A stretch of DNA of 64,000 nucleotides from assembly GCA_000149265.1 (NCBI GenBank), contig CH002760.1:1-64000 (forward strand), read 5' to 3'. The position numbers and the translations under genes were made by a program. The notes under the pieces are model-generated. The model was not told the origin of the DNA. It did not search any database and saw only the letters and a program-made list of their open reading frames with translations. Of this stretch, positions 49,001-59,000 are shown piece after piece. The stretch's first letter is position 1. Every line of letters starts with the position of its first letter. The DNA is from Ciona savignyi. Lineage: Eukaryota; Chordata; Ascidiacea; Phlebobranchia; Cionidae.

Positions 49001-50174
49001 AGAGACAGAACGGTAGTCTGTTTTTTCTCTGCTGGATGGCGCTATTTATCAGCTGTACTAAAGCGGGGAGGAGGAAAACTACTCACTAAAATTACGAACA
49101 CTAATTTTAACCCATTCCTAAACACTAAACTCAACCGCAAGACTAACACTAACTCTAGCCCCATGTTTATTACACCATTTACGCATTTTAAGTAAATAGT
49201 GTTTGACAATCAAAAAACTGCAAAGAGATCGATTACTTTAGCCAATGCTTGGACAAATTCCAAAAATGCTCAGACAAGCTGAATGCGGGGTTATGATGAT
49301 TTTGTTTATAACTAAGAAATAAAAGAGTTAAAAAAACGGAAAAAAATTTCCCTGAAGGAGAATCGAACCACAGTCTCACGCATGACAGGCGGCGACGCTT
49401 ACCACTACACTAACGAGGAATACGATTAGTAAGTGCGAAAACTAGTATAAGACCACTCAGTCGCGGGTGCCTCTAAATACTACAGGAGCGCTTGGATCAC
49501 TTAGATTGCTATAGAAAGTAATTCTCATCCTGTCTCAAACACTAATCTCAAACCCAGAACTAACTTTAACCCCAACCCCAACATTAATATCGAAAATAGT
49601 TACTCCCCAGATAATTCCAAAAAAATAAATAGCGCCACCCAGCAGAGAAAAATCAGACTACCGTTCCGTACCTAGTCGCATCTGTGTGAAATTACCCAAG
49701 TGTGCAAAGACGCAGTGAAAAAAAAAACTCGAGTGTGCAGCTGCCGTACTTTCCATACTGGCTAACATTAATATCGTAATCTTCATTTTAGTAACAAGTT
49801 TCCCTTTTTAGTTTTCCTTTTGTAATTACGGAGTACAGTAAGCGATCCAAATGATCATGCAGTAATTAGAGGTACTGCTTAAATTGTACTTTGTATAGCA
49901 ACAATATATACAGATACAGTATGACAAGCGTGTAGCATATGTTATTTAAAATAAACAACACCTAAACTACAGGTTTGAGAAATTAAAATTGAGCTTTGGG
50001 TTAGTTATTTAATCTAATGTTCGTCTAAACGTGTTGAACATAATTAAGTAACCAATAAATTAGAAAAATATTAACTGTAACATCCAAGGTGCTTACCTTT
50101 ACGGGTAGCTCACCGACCACATAATAACGAATGTTTTTGAACAAATATTCTTGGCTGCTGTCGGATTTTTCCAT
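37018..50174 (-). CDS. PAXIP1: PAX-interacting protein 1 (PTIP), six BRCT domains, 26 exons
   Basis: Exons in coding order: 50174-50097, 48059-47928, 47853-47759, 47726-47549, 47082-46938, 46869-46804, 46734-46673, 46419-46373, 46292-46238, 45903-45848, 45642-45429, 45269-44694, 44288-44084, 43060-42942, 41165-41057, 40683-40273, 40218-40124, 40054-39963, 39596-39455, 39136-39015, 38673-38486, 38318-38131, 37804-37636, 37520-37420, 37364-37230, 37170-37018. All phases agree and sum to 1310 codons. Exons 1-5 form the N-terminal BRCT pair ([43 protein letters not shown]). Exons 6-16 are a Gln/Met/Pro/Asn-rich linker with a basic patch ([11 protein letters not shown]). Exons 17-26 form four BRCTs ([87 protein letters not shown]). 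PTIP reads phosphorylated partners in DNA repair and belongs to MLL3/4 H3K4 methyltransferase complexes. Exon 1 and the 41165 acceptor are the least certain borders. Confidence 0.93.
39210..39424. mobile_element. Hairpin-type TIR element in PAXIP1 intron
   Basis: The arms 39231-39248 (AAGGAGGAAAACTGCACA) and 39362-39379 are exact inverted repeats of 18 bp. Similarity continues on both sides (TTAAAAT inside, Ser-codon-free GA-rich tracts outside). The core has the CCTAAACACTAA / CCCCAGAACTAACC family motifs. No clear target duplication was found. Confidence 0.75.
39602..39812 (+). mobile_element. Old SINE-like copy in PAXIP1 intron
   Basis: GAGCTGGTTAGAACATTAGC and AAAAGGTTAATGGATCGAATC resemble the tRNA-like head. 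GATGGGCGTCTGATGATTGCC resembles the body segment GGTGGGCGCGAGGTGATCTGACGATTGCC in order. It is strongly diverged and might be a related second family. Confidence 0.45.
42041..42619. mobile_element. Non-autonomous hAT-like element (579 bp) in PAXIP1 intron
   Basis: Terminal inverted repeats begin TAGGGCTGCGAA on both strands (42041 and reverse of 42619). The 8-bp target duplication ATTGTTAT flanks it exactly (42033-42040 and 42620-42627). TAGGG-type ends plus 8-bp duplications are the hAT pattern. The subterminal parts are rich in GGTTAACCG motifs, and the interior contains a 44-bp tandem array. No transposase frame is present. Confidence 0.93.
42198..42371. repeat. 44-bp tandem array inside the hAT-like element, four units
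   Basis: Units start with CCATTCACACG(T)CGATTG near 42198, 42241, 42284 and 42328 and contain TGATTGTCAACGTAATATA. The outer units are more diverged than the inner two. Confidence 0.9.
48129..48420 (-). mobile_element. tRNA-derived SINE in PAXIP1 intron 1
   Basis: Plus strand from AGGATAGGATATTCAGGTTT through GGCAATCTCCAGATTATC and ACAACCGACTAGCTTGCGAC to CCACCAGACTATTCAGTTGG. Complete but diverged. Confidence 0.85.
48678..49761. mobile_element. 1084-bp hAT-like element nested in the older element
   Basis: Ends are inverted repeats CC(C/A)GTATGGAAAGTA on both sides. The flanks CTAACATT at 48670-48677 and 49762-49769 are an exact 8-bp target duplication, as for hAT or P-type elements. Subterminal CTCGAGTGTGCA motifs recur at both ends. 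Inside are two partial copies of the CCTAAACACTAA family (about 49055-49190 and 49465-49610) and a decayed tRNA-Asp. No long coding frame. A second copy begins at 63881. Confidence 0.9.
49348..49419 (-). pseudogene. tRNA-Asp(GTC)-like sequence, decayed
   Basis: The reverse strand reads TCCTCGTTAGTGTAGTGGTA at the 5' end (box A), an anticodon loop CTGTCAT with anticodon GTC, and the box B GGTTCGATTC. Total length is about 72 nt. The sequence follows eukaryotic tRNA-Asp closely, but pairs are broken in the anticodon stem, T stem and acceptor stem, so it is unlikely to be a working tRNA. It may still be a Pol III promoter. It lies inside the nested hAT-like element. Confidence 0.8.
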
Positions 50175-51202
50175 GAGAATGCATTCAAGTGAAGTTATAA
50201 GTCCGATAATAAAATGATACCACACAAACTTATTTGTAGATTTTTGTTAGAAAATGTTTATAGTATTTGGCGCGTAAGTGTATATACCTAACGCCCATAG
50301 ATATCTAGAACTGAGTATTTTTTGTAGACTATTTCTTATATTTTTAACGAAAGTAAGGTGCTATCTTGTGAAAGGGTTTTATAATGGCCAATATCGCACT
50401 GAACAGCGTAAACCGAAAGATGACTGGACAAAATCAGTCGGAAGCTGAATGATTATGGTTTCCCGTGTTATAACGTTATTTTCATTTTTGCATCCCCGGA
50501 ATAAACATTAAACAAGTATCCCATTCCTAACCTTCTACGTAACGGAAGAGAGAATTGTGCAAATTGTGAATATATTATAGCCGTTCGTGTACACAAAACA
50601 GCAAGGGGGTTCTGACAGACTCAAAATGTAACAAATAAACCTTTAGGTTACGAGGTTTCCTGATAAGCCTTAAATACCTAGTTTCCCAGTTATAATACAC
50701 AGCGCCTATGTAGAGCCTAGGAGAAGGTATGTCATAACATTGGTTGGTTGGTGCTACAGTCTAGATGAAGATGATTTAAGCCGGACTTCTGGGGAAATGA
50801 AAACACTGAACTTACCGTTAAACCCCTCAACTTGTTCTTGATGAACATACAAACATTTTATTATGTAAGAAATAATAACAATAACAATGCAAATATATTG
50901 GACGACCAAATGAGTTCACACCCTCCTCCGAAATGTTTTACATTTGTGATCAAACCATCAAGATCACTACAGGAGCAATAACTGGTTCAAAGGCTTGTAT
51001 ATTGGTATTTCAAAATGTTTAATTTGATTAATTTGACATTTTAAACCATGAGAGGCCAAAATTCCTTAGACTCTTTCTTAGATCATTTATCTCTTTTCCA
51101 GTATTAAGTTTAATGTGCTTATCATTAACCTTGTTCTATTTAGGATGTTAAAGCAAACAGTTCTGCCATTGGCGAAGTAACCAGCAATAAAAAAACAAAA
51201 AA
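50175..51202. other. Spacer between PAXIP1 and GTF2E1
   Basis: Both genes read leftwards, so this contains the PAXIP1 promoter and the GTF2E1 3' UTR. No other gene seen. Confidence 0.5.
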
Positions 51203-54200
51203 TTAATCCATTGCTTCATACATCTGCTGTCCAATCTTAATATATGCAGCCTTTTCATCTTCTGTCATCAACTGCACCAATGCTGTTGCTTGATGGGCTA
51301 CGTCTTTGTAGCTATACGGCTTCCCTGCTACCATGACAATCGTTGAGTCCAAATCATCCACATCTTCGAAATCATCACTCTCATCACTGTCAGGGTAAGT
51401 TGGAGCAGGAGCCGATGGTTTGGAGGATCTCTCTTGCACGATTAGTGTCTAATTTGAAACATTAACAGAATATTTAGTAGCTATAGAAAAGTAGGATTTT
51501 AAATGCCACTAAAATAATGATTAGTTTTTTTTTTAGTTTAGTCTTTTCAATACGATAGTTTTGCAATTTTACCTGAAGAACTTCATCGTTTGTTGGGTTC
51601 GATTTTGCCTCTTCCAAACGCGGTACTTTATTCGATTCAAATGTACTTGGCTGAACAGCTGCCCCAGGAATCGTACTCTCTGTAAGCCAGAGTGGCATCT
51701 GGGAGTGTACATGGGTGTATAATTATATATTCAATAAAATTAACAAATTTATACAAACCTCCTTCTTTTCCACTTTCACCTCTTCTCCCATATCAATTAC
51801 CACATTCTGTTGATCACCCTTATTTCTTGGTGTCCATTTCTCACCAGTGCGTGTTCGTGATCTTTCTGCTCGGTGACTATCCTGCTCGCTGTTTTGGGTT
51901 TAAATATTAAAATGCGGAAGATGGTGCGTAGGGAAGTAGTTAGTGGATCTTGCAGAATAAATGTGTGTAAATAGTATGGTAGCTTTTTTTTATTAACAAT
52001 GGACAGTTATTAAGTAAGAGATAAGAGGTAGTAAGATTATACATAGCTGCCTTGGTTTGATGAACACACAGAAAACTGTTTTTTTTTGCAAAAAGTAAAC
52101 TTATAAGCTAAAAAGAAATGAAATAAACTGTACTTTGGATGTAATTGAGGTATTACTGTCGGTTTTGGGTTTAAAATGTCTTCAGATAGAGTTATGTTTT
52201 CCACATCTTTCATCAGTTCATACAAAGGTTCCATTTGCCTATTGAATCTTGCCTGGAAAAACATATATTAACTTGTAAATACATGGAGAAAACGTTGGAT
52301 TTTCTATGACCTGTGAATCATAAAAATAATATATAAACATACTGTAATAGCTTTTAATGAATGGGTTATATTAGGATAACCATGTTTTATCCCTGTGATT
52401 GGGAAACTGCTATGGGCATCATCAAAAAGGCACTCTTCTAACTACCTTATGTTCACCATTGGGGCTATTGCATTGTATTGTATATAATAGAGACTATGGC
52501 TGCAACGATACTTGCAAAAAGTAATTTTAAAAACCTGTGAATTTCGATCAGTTGTGTTTGAAGCTGAAGCTTCTTCTTCCACTTCCGTTTTGCAAAACGA
52601 GCAGTTTAATGTGCCCTGGGGGAGGAAAAACATGAACCATGATATAATTTAANNNNNNNNNNNNNNNNNNNNNNNNNNNNNNNNNNNNNNNNNNNNNNNN
52701 NNNNNNNNNNNNNNNNNNNNNNNNNNNNNNNNNNNNNNNNNNNNNNNNNNNNACATGAACCTGATATAATTTAACTAGACGCATTTTTTAATGTTTCCTT
52801 GGTACTCTAATTTACTATGTAGGCTGTAGGCTATTTATTACATGTTGTTCACTTAAAAATAACACCCACACATTTATGGGCCTTTAGTACATTTATATAT
52901 GTTATTAAAATGCATAGCTACACAGTGTAGCCTGACACTATAATATCTGACATCAGTATAATAGATTCAGTAGAAAGTAGTAGAACAAAAAGAGATATTT
53001 TAACTGAGACTGCTTTAAAAAAACAGCAAAATCTGTAAAGGGTGGTGCTAATTTGTACAACACCTTTGGCCTACAAGACTACAACCTGGAAAAATATAAG
53101 TATCTTCTTACCCATAATAGGATCAAATAGGTGGTTGACATCTAAATCGCTGTATGTGTTTTGGCAGGTGGGACATTTGAAAGAAGGTCGGTTATTGGAG
53201 TCTCTTTCACGTGTTTCAATACGCTTATGAATATGATGTAACTGGCAAAATAGTTGAAGTTACATTTAATCATACTCTACATAACTAAATACTATGTACA
53301 CGTGTTGTGTTTAGGCATAATGAACAATGTTGTCTATGTTAAAACATTTTCCAAGACCCTTCATATTTTGTAAAGTAAAACATGAATGATATTCTTGACA
53401 TTATTAAATATTTAATGCTGCACATTAGCATATTGCTTGCAATGCAAGATCAACTTAGCATCTCAAAAATCACACTCACAGTAACATTAAAAATATTAAA
53501 GACAAACCTTATATTTGATAACATTTGCGACACTGCGGTAGTTAATGTAATAATAGTTATGTCTTGCAACTTTTCCATCTTCCTGTGAATATATTTACTT
53601 ATTATTGGAACTTGTTAACCTAAAAGTTCAAGCAATTTAACAACAAAAAATAAAACACAGAAAATAACATAATGTTTAAGTTAACATAGAAACAATAAAG
53701 GCCATTAAATTATGCTGTACAAACCACCAAGTACCTGTTGCTCAACATAGGTCCGGGATTTTATAAATTTGTCATTTTTAAGCTGAGTCAAAATGCTTCT
53801 AAGTTGTTTCTTTTCGAATTTTAATAATTCCTGTAAATAAAATACCACAAAATTCAGCAAAATAGTTTTTAATATTGAGGTTGTTGCAATATATAGTTTT
53901 TCATTCTTGCTGTAATATTTTCACATTTTTATTATTTTTAAAATAATTAAATTTTTCCATAATGTGACAAACTGTTAACTGCATGTCACTCAAGGCAATA
54001 AAATCACAACCTGCATATCATCCTCTTTCATACATGGATTGCGCACAAGCATATCGATGGCTAATCCCGGTTCCTTTCCACAAAATCCTCGCACAGTTCG
54101 TCTAAAAAATAAAATATTGTGCACTGTGGTGTTTAAATTTATAAAAAAAAATCAATAAACAACAAAAAACGTTAAAATAAAACTTCTGACGTATAAAGAG

Positions 54201-54306
54201 ATCAGAGAAATAATTGCAAGCGGTAAAACAATTGAAATCCGAACCTGATCAGTCGTTGAAGTGCATCGGGGACTTCGCGCAATACTTCATCGCTGTGTTC
54301 CATCAT
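51203..54306 (-). CDS. GTF2E1: General transcription factor IIE subunit 1 (TFIIE-alpha)
   Basis: Minus-strand exons 54306-54245, 54101-54011, 53830-53735, 53582-53508, 53241-53112, 52615-52535, 52252-52134, 51888-51759, 51698-51573 and 51448-51203, about 384 residues. Markers: [17 protein letters not shown], the winged-helix segment [19 protein letters not shown] and [19 protein letters not shown], the zinc ribbon [41 protein letters not shown], an acidic [13 protein letters not shown] tract and [11 protein letters not shown] near the end. TFIIE-alpha recruits and stimulates TFIIH in the preinitiation complex; the acidic tail contacts TFIIH and TFIIH recruitment depends on it. All joins are in phase except 53112 to 52615, which is off by one base within the zinc ribbon. 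An assembly gap lies between these two exons. Confidence 0.92.
52372..52495 (-). mobile_element. Old SINE fragment in GTF2E1 intron
   Basis: TAGGATAACCATGTTTTATCCC, GGCACTCTTCTAACTACC and GGGGCTATTGCATTGTATTG match the reverse-strand SINE in order. The head is missing. Confidence 0.65.
52653..52752. other. Assembly gap (100 N) with duplicated flanks
   Basis: Exactly 100 N. The sequence ACATGAACC(A)TGATATAATT(TAA) appears just before (52630-52652) and just after (52753-52774), so the flanks probably overlap and the gap may be artificial. Confidence 0.97.
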
Positions 54307-54779
54307 ACACTTGTTTTTAGGAAAAATTGAAATACATGTACGATGTACCTCTGCTCGAAGGATTAAGTAAAAATTGCAGCAAACGTTGTCAATTTCTACC
54401 GTCAAAAATAATTTGACTTCCAAAATACAAATGTTTTAAATGCCTCTAAATTCCCCTGGGAGAATAATATAAAATAATATATAGGATGGTCTACACGTGT
54501 GATTATAGAGTTTACATAATTTCTAATAAGGGGTGTAATAATATAAATCTCCGAAGAGTGGATTATCCTAATTGATCTAATTCCAATTCATTTAAGAGGA
54601 ATGCTAGCTTGCACTCCACTAGTTGGTCCATATTTAATTTCACATATTAATTATGGGTTCCCTTCAAGGGAAAACATAACACTGGTGTTAGGCATGTCTG
54701 GTCACCAGGTCTTGGGTAGAACTCATTATCGAATCAGGTTGGAACTTTCAGGAATCCTAACTGGCATGTCCATAGTTTG
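54307..54779. other. Upstream region of GTF2E1
   Basis: AT-rich spacer; expected promoter of GTF2E1. Nothing specific recognised. Confidence 0.4.
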
Positions 54780-55005
54780 GGGTTCCACTAAATACTACAG
54801 GACCGCTTGGACTGCTTGGATCACTTAGATTGCTATGGAAAGTAATTCTAACCCTGTCCCAAACACTAATGCCAACCCCAGAACTAACTTTAACCCCAAC
54901 CCTAACATTAATATCATGGCTTTTGTAATTACGAAGTATAGTAAGCGATCCAAGCAATTTAAGCGCTCCATGCGATCCGGACTCCTGTAGTATTCAGAGA
55001 CACCG
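54780..55005. mobile_element. 226-bp TIR element (MITE) with 9-bp flanking repeat
   Basis: Left end GGGTTCCACTAAATACTACA and the reverse complement of the right end (CGGTGTCTCTGAATACTACA) match at about 17 of 23 positions. CATAGTTTG flanks it on both sides (54771-54779 and 55006-55014). The core has the CCCAAACACTAATGCCAACC / CAGAACTAACTTTAACCCC family motifs. This is the clearest complete copy of the family. Confidence 0.88.
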
Positions 55006-55650
55006 CATAGTTTGCCTCAACTTTTATTTTATCTCAAGGGGAATTCCCGCTATCGGGAAATTATAAAAAAGGGCATTTTTTTCATAAATTTTGGCGTTAT
55101 CGCAGATGTCTCCAGATAAGATACAAATATTGACTTTAAATTTTTCCTAAAGTTAGAATTTTACAACACCAATCAGAAAAACATAACTTGAATTTAAACT
55201 ACCCATATACTGTATAATTTAAACATGAGCAAAAAAGATCCGTATGCCCAAAACCTATTTAAACTTTTCTCAGGGGAATCCCCATATCTCACACTTAATT
55301 ACAAGAAACAAGAACACACACACACACACATTATGCAAAATATTAAACTCAATACAAATGATTTTATTAAATACTTGCAACAGTTTTAACTGCGATATGA
55401 AACTGTAATAGCGCAAAAAAATTATTCAACAAATGCATTTCACACAATGATATTGCAGTGATGGGAGATTTACAATATTCATGTTGGACCCCACATTTAT
55501 CTCATCCACAATTGATGTGCAGGACCTGATGTAAGAAGATTGCAATGGTAGTTAAGTTACCTTTGGCAATAGTTAATTTTAATACAATTAAATTCATTAA
55601 GCTAATGCTGTCCACATCTCTAATTTGTTAAGAATCCGGATATCTTTACC
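55006..55650. other. Spacer
   Basis: AT-rich with a 14-bp (CA) run near 55317. No gene recognised. Confidence 0.45.
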
Positions 55651-55952
55651 CGGCCCGGTTGGTCAAGCGGCGGTAAAGTGCGTCGCCTTTTAATTGGAAA
55701 AGTTGCAGGTGCGAAAACTGGTCGCTAGCTAAGTCGCGTTGTGTTGTCCCTTGGGCAAGGCACTTTTACGAACATTGCCTGAACCCAGCGGATTAATGGG
55801 TTTTACCAAATTGAAGGAAAGTGTCTATCATATACAACACACTGCAATAGCTTTGGTAACCCGACGGTGGGCGCAAGGTGATCTGATTGTCCGTGTGTTA
55901 ACCCCCTTAATTTTCCCATTCACAGGGATAAACATGAATATCCTATCCTATC
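55651..55952 (+). mobile_element. tRNA-derived SINE, full length
   Basis: Head CGGCCCGGTTGGTCAAGCGG, box-B-like CAGGTGCGAAAACTGG, body CTAGCTAAGTCGCG, CCAGCGGATTAATGGGTTTT, and tail ATGAATATCCTATCCTATC. It carries several single-base insertions. Confidence 0.93.
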
Positions 55953-56090
55953 GCACCAAATAATTGTGTCATGGGCATGACACTTAAAGATATTTTTATT
56001 AAAATATTCTAAATAAATTTGTTTTAGTTTAACACACTTTTATCTCCCTGTGTGGTTCGAAATGAATATCCTGTAGAGCACGTTAAAACA

Positions 56091-59000
56091 CTAAAAACTG
56101 GGGTAGTGTGGTAATATACATTTTACGCATATTACGCACATCAATTCTTGAATGTATTCTTCCAGGTCCAATTCATTGTGTGAAATATCAAGAAATTCCA
56201 ACTTTTTACTTGATTTAATGAGAAAGTCGTGAATGATTCTGTAAAAATATTCAAGGTAATATTATGTGAATAACATTTTATTCTGGCTTATTTGGCAGAA
56301 ATAGCTACGTGGGGTGACTGTGTCACCTTATCCGAAGATCAAAACTGTTTATCAGTGCACTTAGTGGACATTGCCTGAACCAAGTGGATTATTGGGGATT
56401 AACATAGTAGCAACATCTGCAATGGAAACTAAACCATAAGTGCAATTTATTCAATGATACCCATGGATGAGTCCTTTAACATTATTTTTCATCTGCTGGG
56501 ATACAAATATAACAACCAATCATCCATCCAATCTGGCATACCTTATTAATCTTTTTTCATTCTTTGAAACTCGGCTTAGATTTAATGATTTGATTTGATT
56601 TCTGTTGATTGCTGATAACCATTTTGCAACTGCATTATCTCCCAAATTATTTTGTGATATATTCAGCACTTCCAGTTTTTCTAATCCTGCGTAGTAAAAA
56701 ATTGTTGTACAGTGGAACCCGCTTGGAGACCACCTCGATAACACAAACACCTCACTATCAAGACCACTTTAGTGCGGTCCCGAATAATTTACTATGGTAA
56801 TGCATTGCATTCTGTTTCAATAACGCGACCACTCCAGTTTCCAGACCACGACCGCCATATTTTTGCCCAAGATCTTTACATTTGACTCCGCTTAAGTGAC
56901 CACATGTGCTAAATAATTTGCCTTTGTCACCAAAATAACAAGGTTGATTTTCTTTTATGATCAAAACAATAAGAATAAATGAGCGTACACAAAAAAAATG
57001 TGGCAGACAGAATTGAATCCCACAAGATAAACTTTAGTATAAAATTCATTCTGCGGTATCTGATAAAAATAATGACATTTGGTGAAAATTTAGTAAGAAT
57101 GCAGACGTTTAAGCTGCATATGACGACAATTTGCTGCAAATCAAAATTCACTAACATGACCACCCCGCTAACGCGACCGCTTGATCACAGTCCCATAGGT
57201 GGTCAGGTAAACGGGGTTCTACTGTATTATCAATTAGTCCAAATTATTATTAATTGCATTTATTGATTTGGAACATGATGGGTTTTCTGATTTGGTCCAT
57301 AATGTAATACTTATCGAGTCTTAAAATGCATTCTAGTAAAACGATAATGTTTACTTAACAAGTATACAGCACCAAGAATGGTATAAATTTAGCAGAACAA
57401 AACTAACCTTTTGATACATTGTCTATGCTCTTCAATGTACAATTTTGCAAATAACATCGCTGTAAGTTGAGATATCGTAATGATGTACAAACTGACAGCA
57501 AACTAGACAATCCATTATCGGTACACAGTGGATTGTAAGACATATTGAGATGTGTAAGATTCTGTGCACAATGTTAAATGATTATAAGAGATATTTTATC
57601 TCTGGTTATGACACAGGATATTATGTTTTATTACAGTAAATGAAAAAGGACTGATAGCCTATCATTATAAAACACAGCTTAATCTTCAGATTAAACACAA
57701 CCCACTTCGGATACTGGACCTATTAAAGTTTGATTTAATAAATAGAGATTTAACTACAACTTTTCTTTAACTTATTAACCACTAGGTTAAGGTGCTTAAG
57801 GGGCATAAATATAAATAGCATGTTGTAGGTTTCAATCCGCATACCAAAAAGCATTTACTCACATGAAAATGTTTATGTTTTGCTAGACACATCAAGGCTT
57901 GATCATTCATGGCTGTGGAACTAAGATTGAGTTGGGCAAGATGAGATTCATTTGGTGGTTCAACATTTTCACACAAACACTTTACACCTTCCTCTCCAAT
58001 TCTACAGCCTGCCAAATTTAATTTGTGGACCTCCTGTTTGCGCAGATTCACGAACTAAAAAAAGTTAAAAACACATTAATTTTACAAAACTAAAACACAA
58101 AAAACAGGTTTAACATACCAATGGTTTGAGATGCTGAGGAAAATGAAGATTAGAAACTTCAAGTAATTTTGTACTTTCGTAGTCTCGGCATGCACTCATT
58201 ATCCTTGGTAGTTTTACTGTTAAAGGTGGTGGTGAAATGCTTTTAAGAATAGAAGATTGAATGATAGCTAAATATGATAAGATACACAATGTTGAAAATA
58301 TTTCGATTTGTTTAGGATTTTAAACATGCAAAATAGTGACAGAAAATATTTGTAAATTGAAAGGGGTCGCAAGCTTAAAAGTTTGGGAAGCCCTGCTTTA
58401 TAGTACCATAGTGCTATTCATGAGGTATTATTACCATAACATATCTTACTTGGAGAAAATTTTCAAATCCTGTTATATAAGAGAGTATCAAGTTTGTATA
58501 CTTACAAATTTTAGCAGTTTCACAATGTTTGCTATATCGTTCACAAAGAGGTAGTACATGCCATGATGTAACTAAGGCTGTCACTGTATCGTTATTTTGG
58601 AGCAAAACTGATACTAGATCATCATCATTGAGCAAAACACCACAAGACGAGAGATTAACATTGGGTAGCAAATGATAATGTTGCTCGTATCGGGATGACA
58701 CACATGTCTTCAACCATGCGACCGTTTTATCTCTAAAAAAAATTATCAGTTGGATTAATAATATATGTGAAAAACACATGTTCACAGTTAATAAAAAACA
58801 TGTAAATTGTAAAGATTTATTACTTGGGCACTGCGACATAGAAAGTGATTTGTTCAATTTCAACTTTTAATCTTAAGTTGTTAGACCTCGGTTCAGAAAG
58901 TACATGACTAGTTTCCTTATTAAGAGTATTTTCCACAATTATATGGTCATCGTCGGCATCAATTTCAACAGTTTCAACCTCATCTGATGGTTGACAAAAA

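Larger units (their letters stand above)
48557..49878. mobile_element. Older TIR element split by a nested insertion, PAXIP1 intron 1
   Basis: The left part (48557-48677) starts GGGGTGTCTCTAATTACTAC and has the CCTAAACACTAATCTCA / CCCAGAACTAAC core. The right part (49762-49878) continues from the same core (CTAACATTAATATCGTAATC) and ends TGCAGTAATTAGAGGTACTG, an imperfect reverse complement of the left end. The 1.08-kb element at 48678-49761 sits exactly between them. Confidence 0.75.

Noticed and set aside
48740..49195. 151-codon plus-strand frame in PAXIP1 intron 1
   Set aside because: It lies entirely inside the nested hAT-like element and shows no transposase or other domain.
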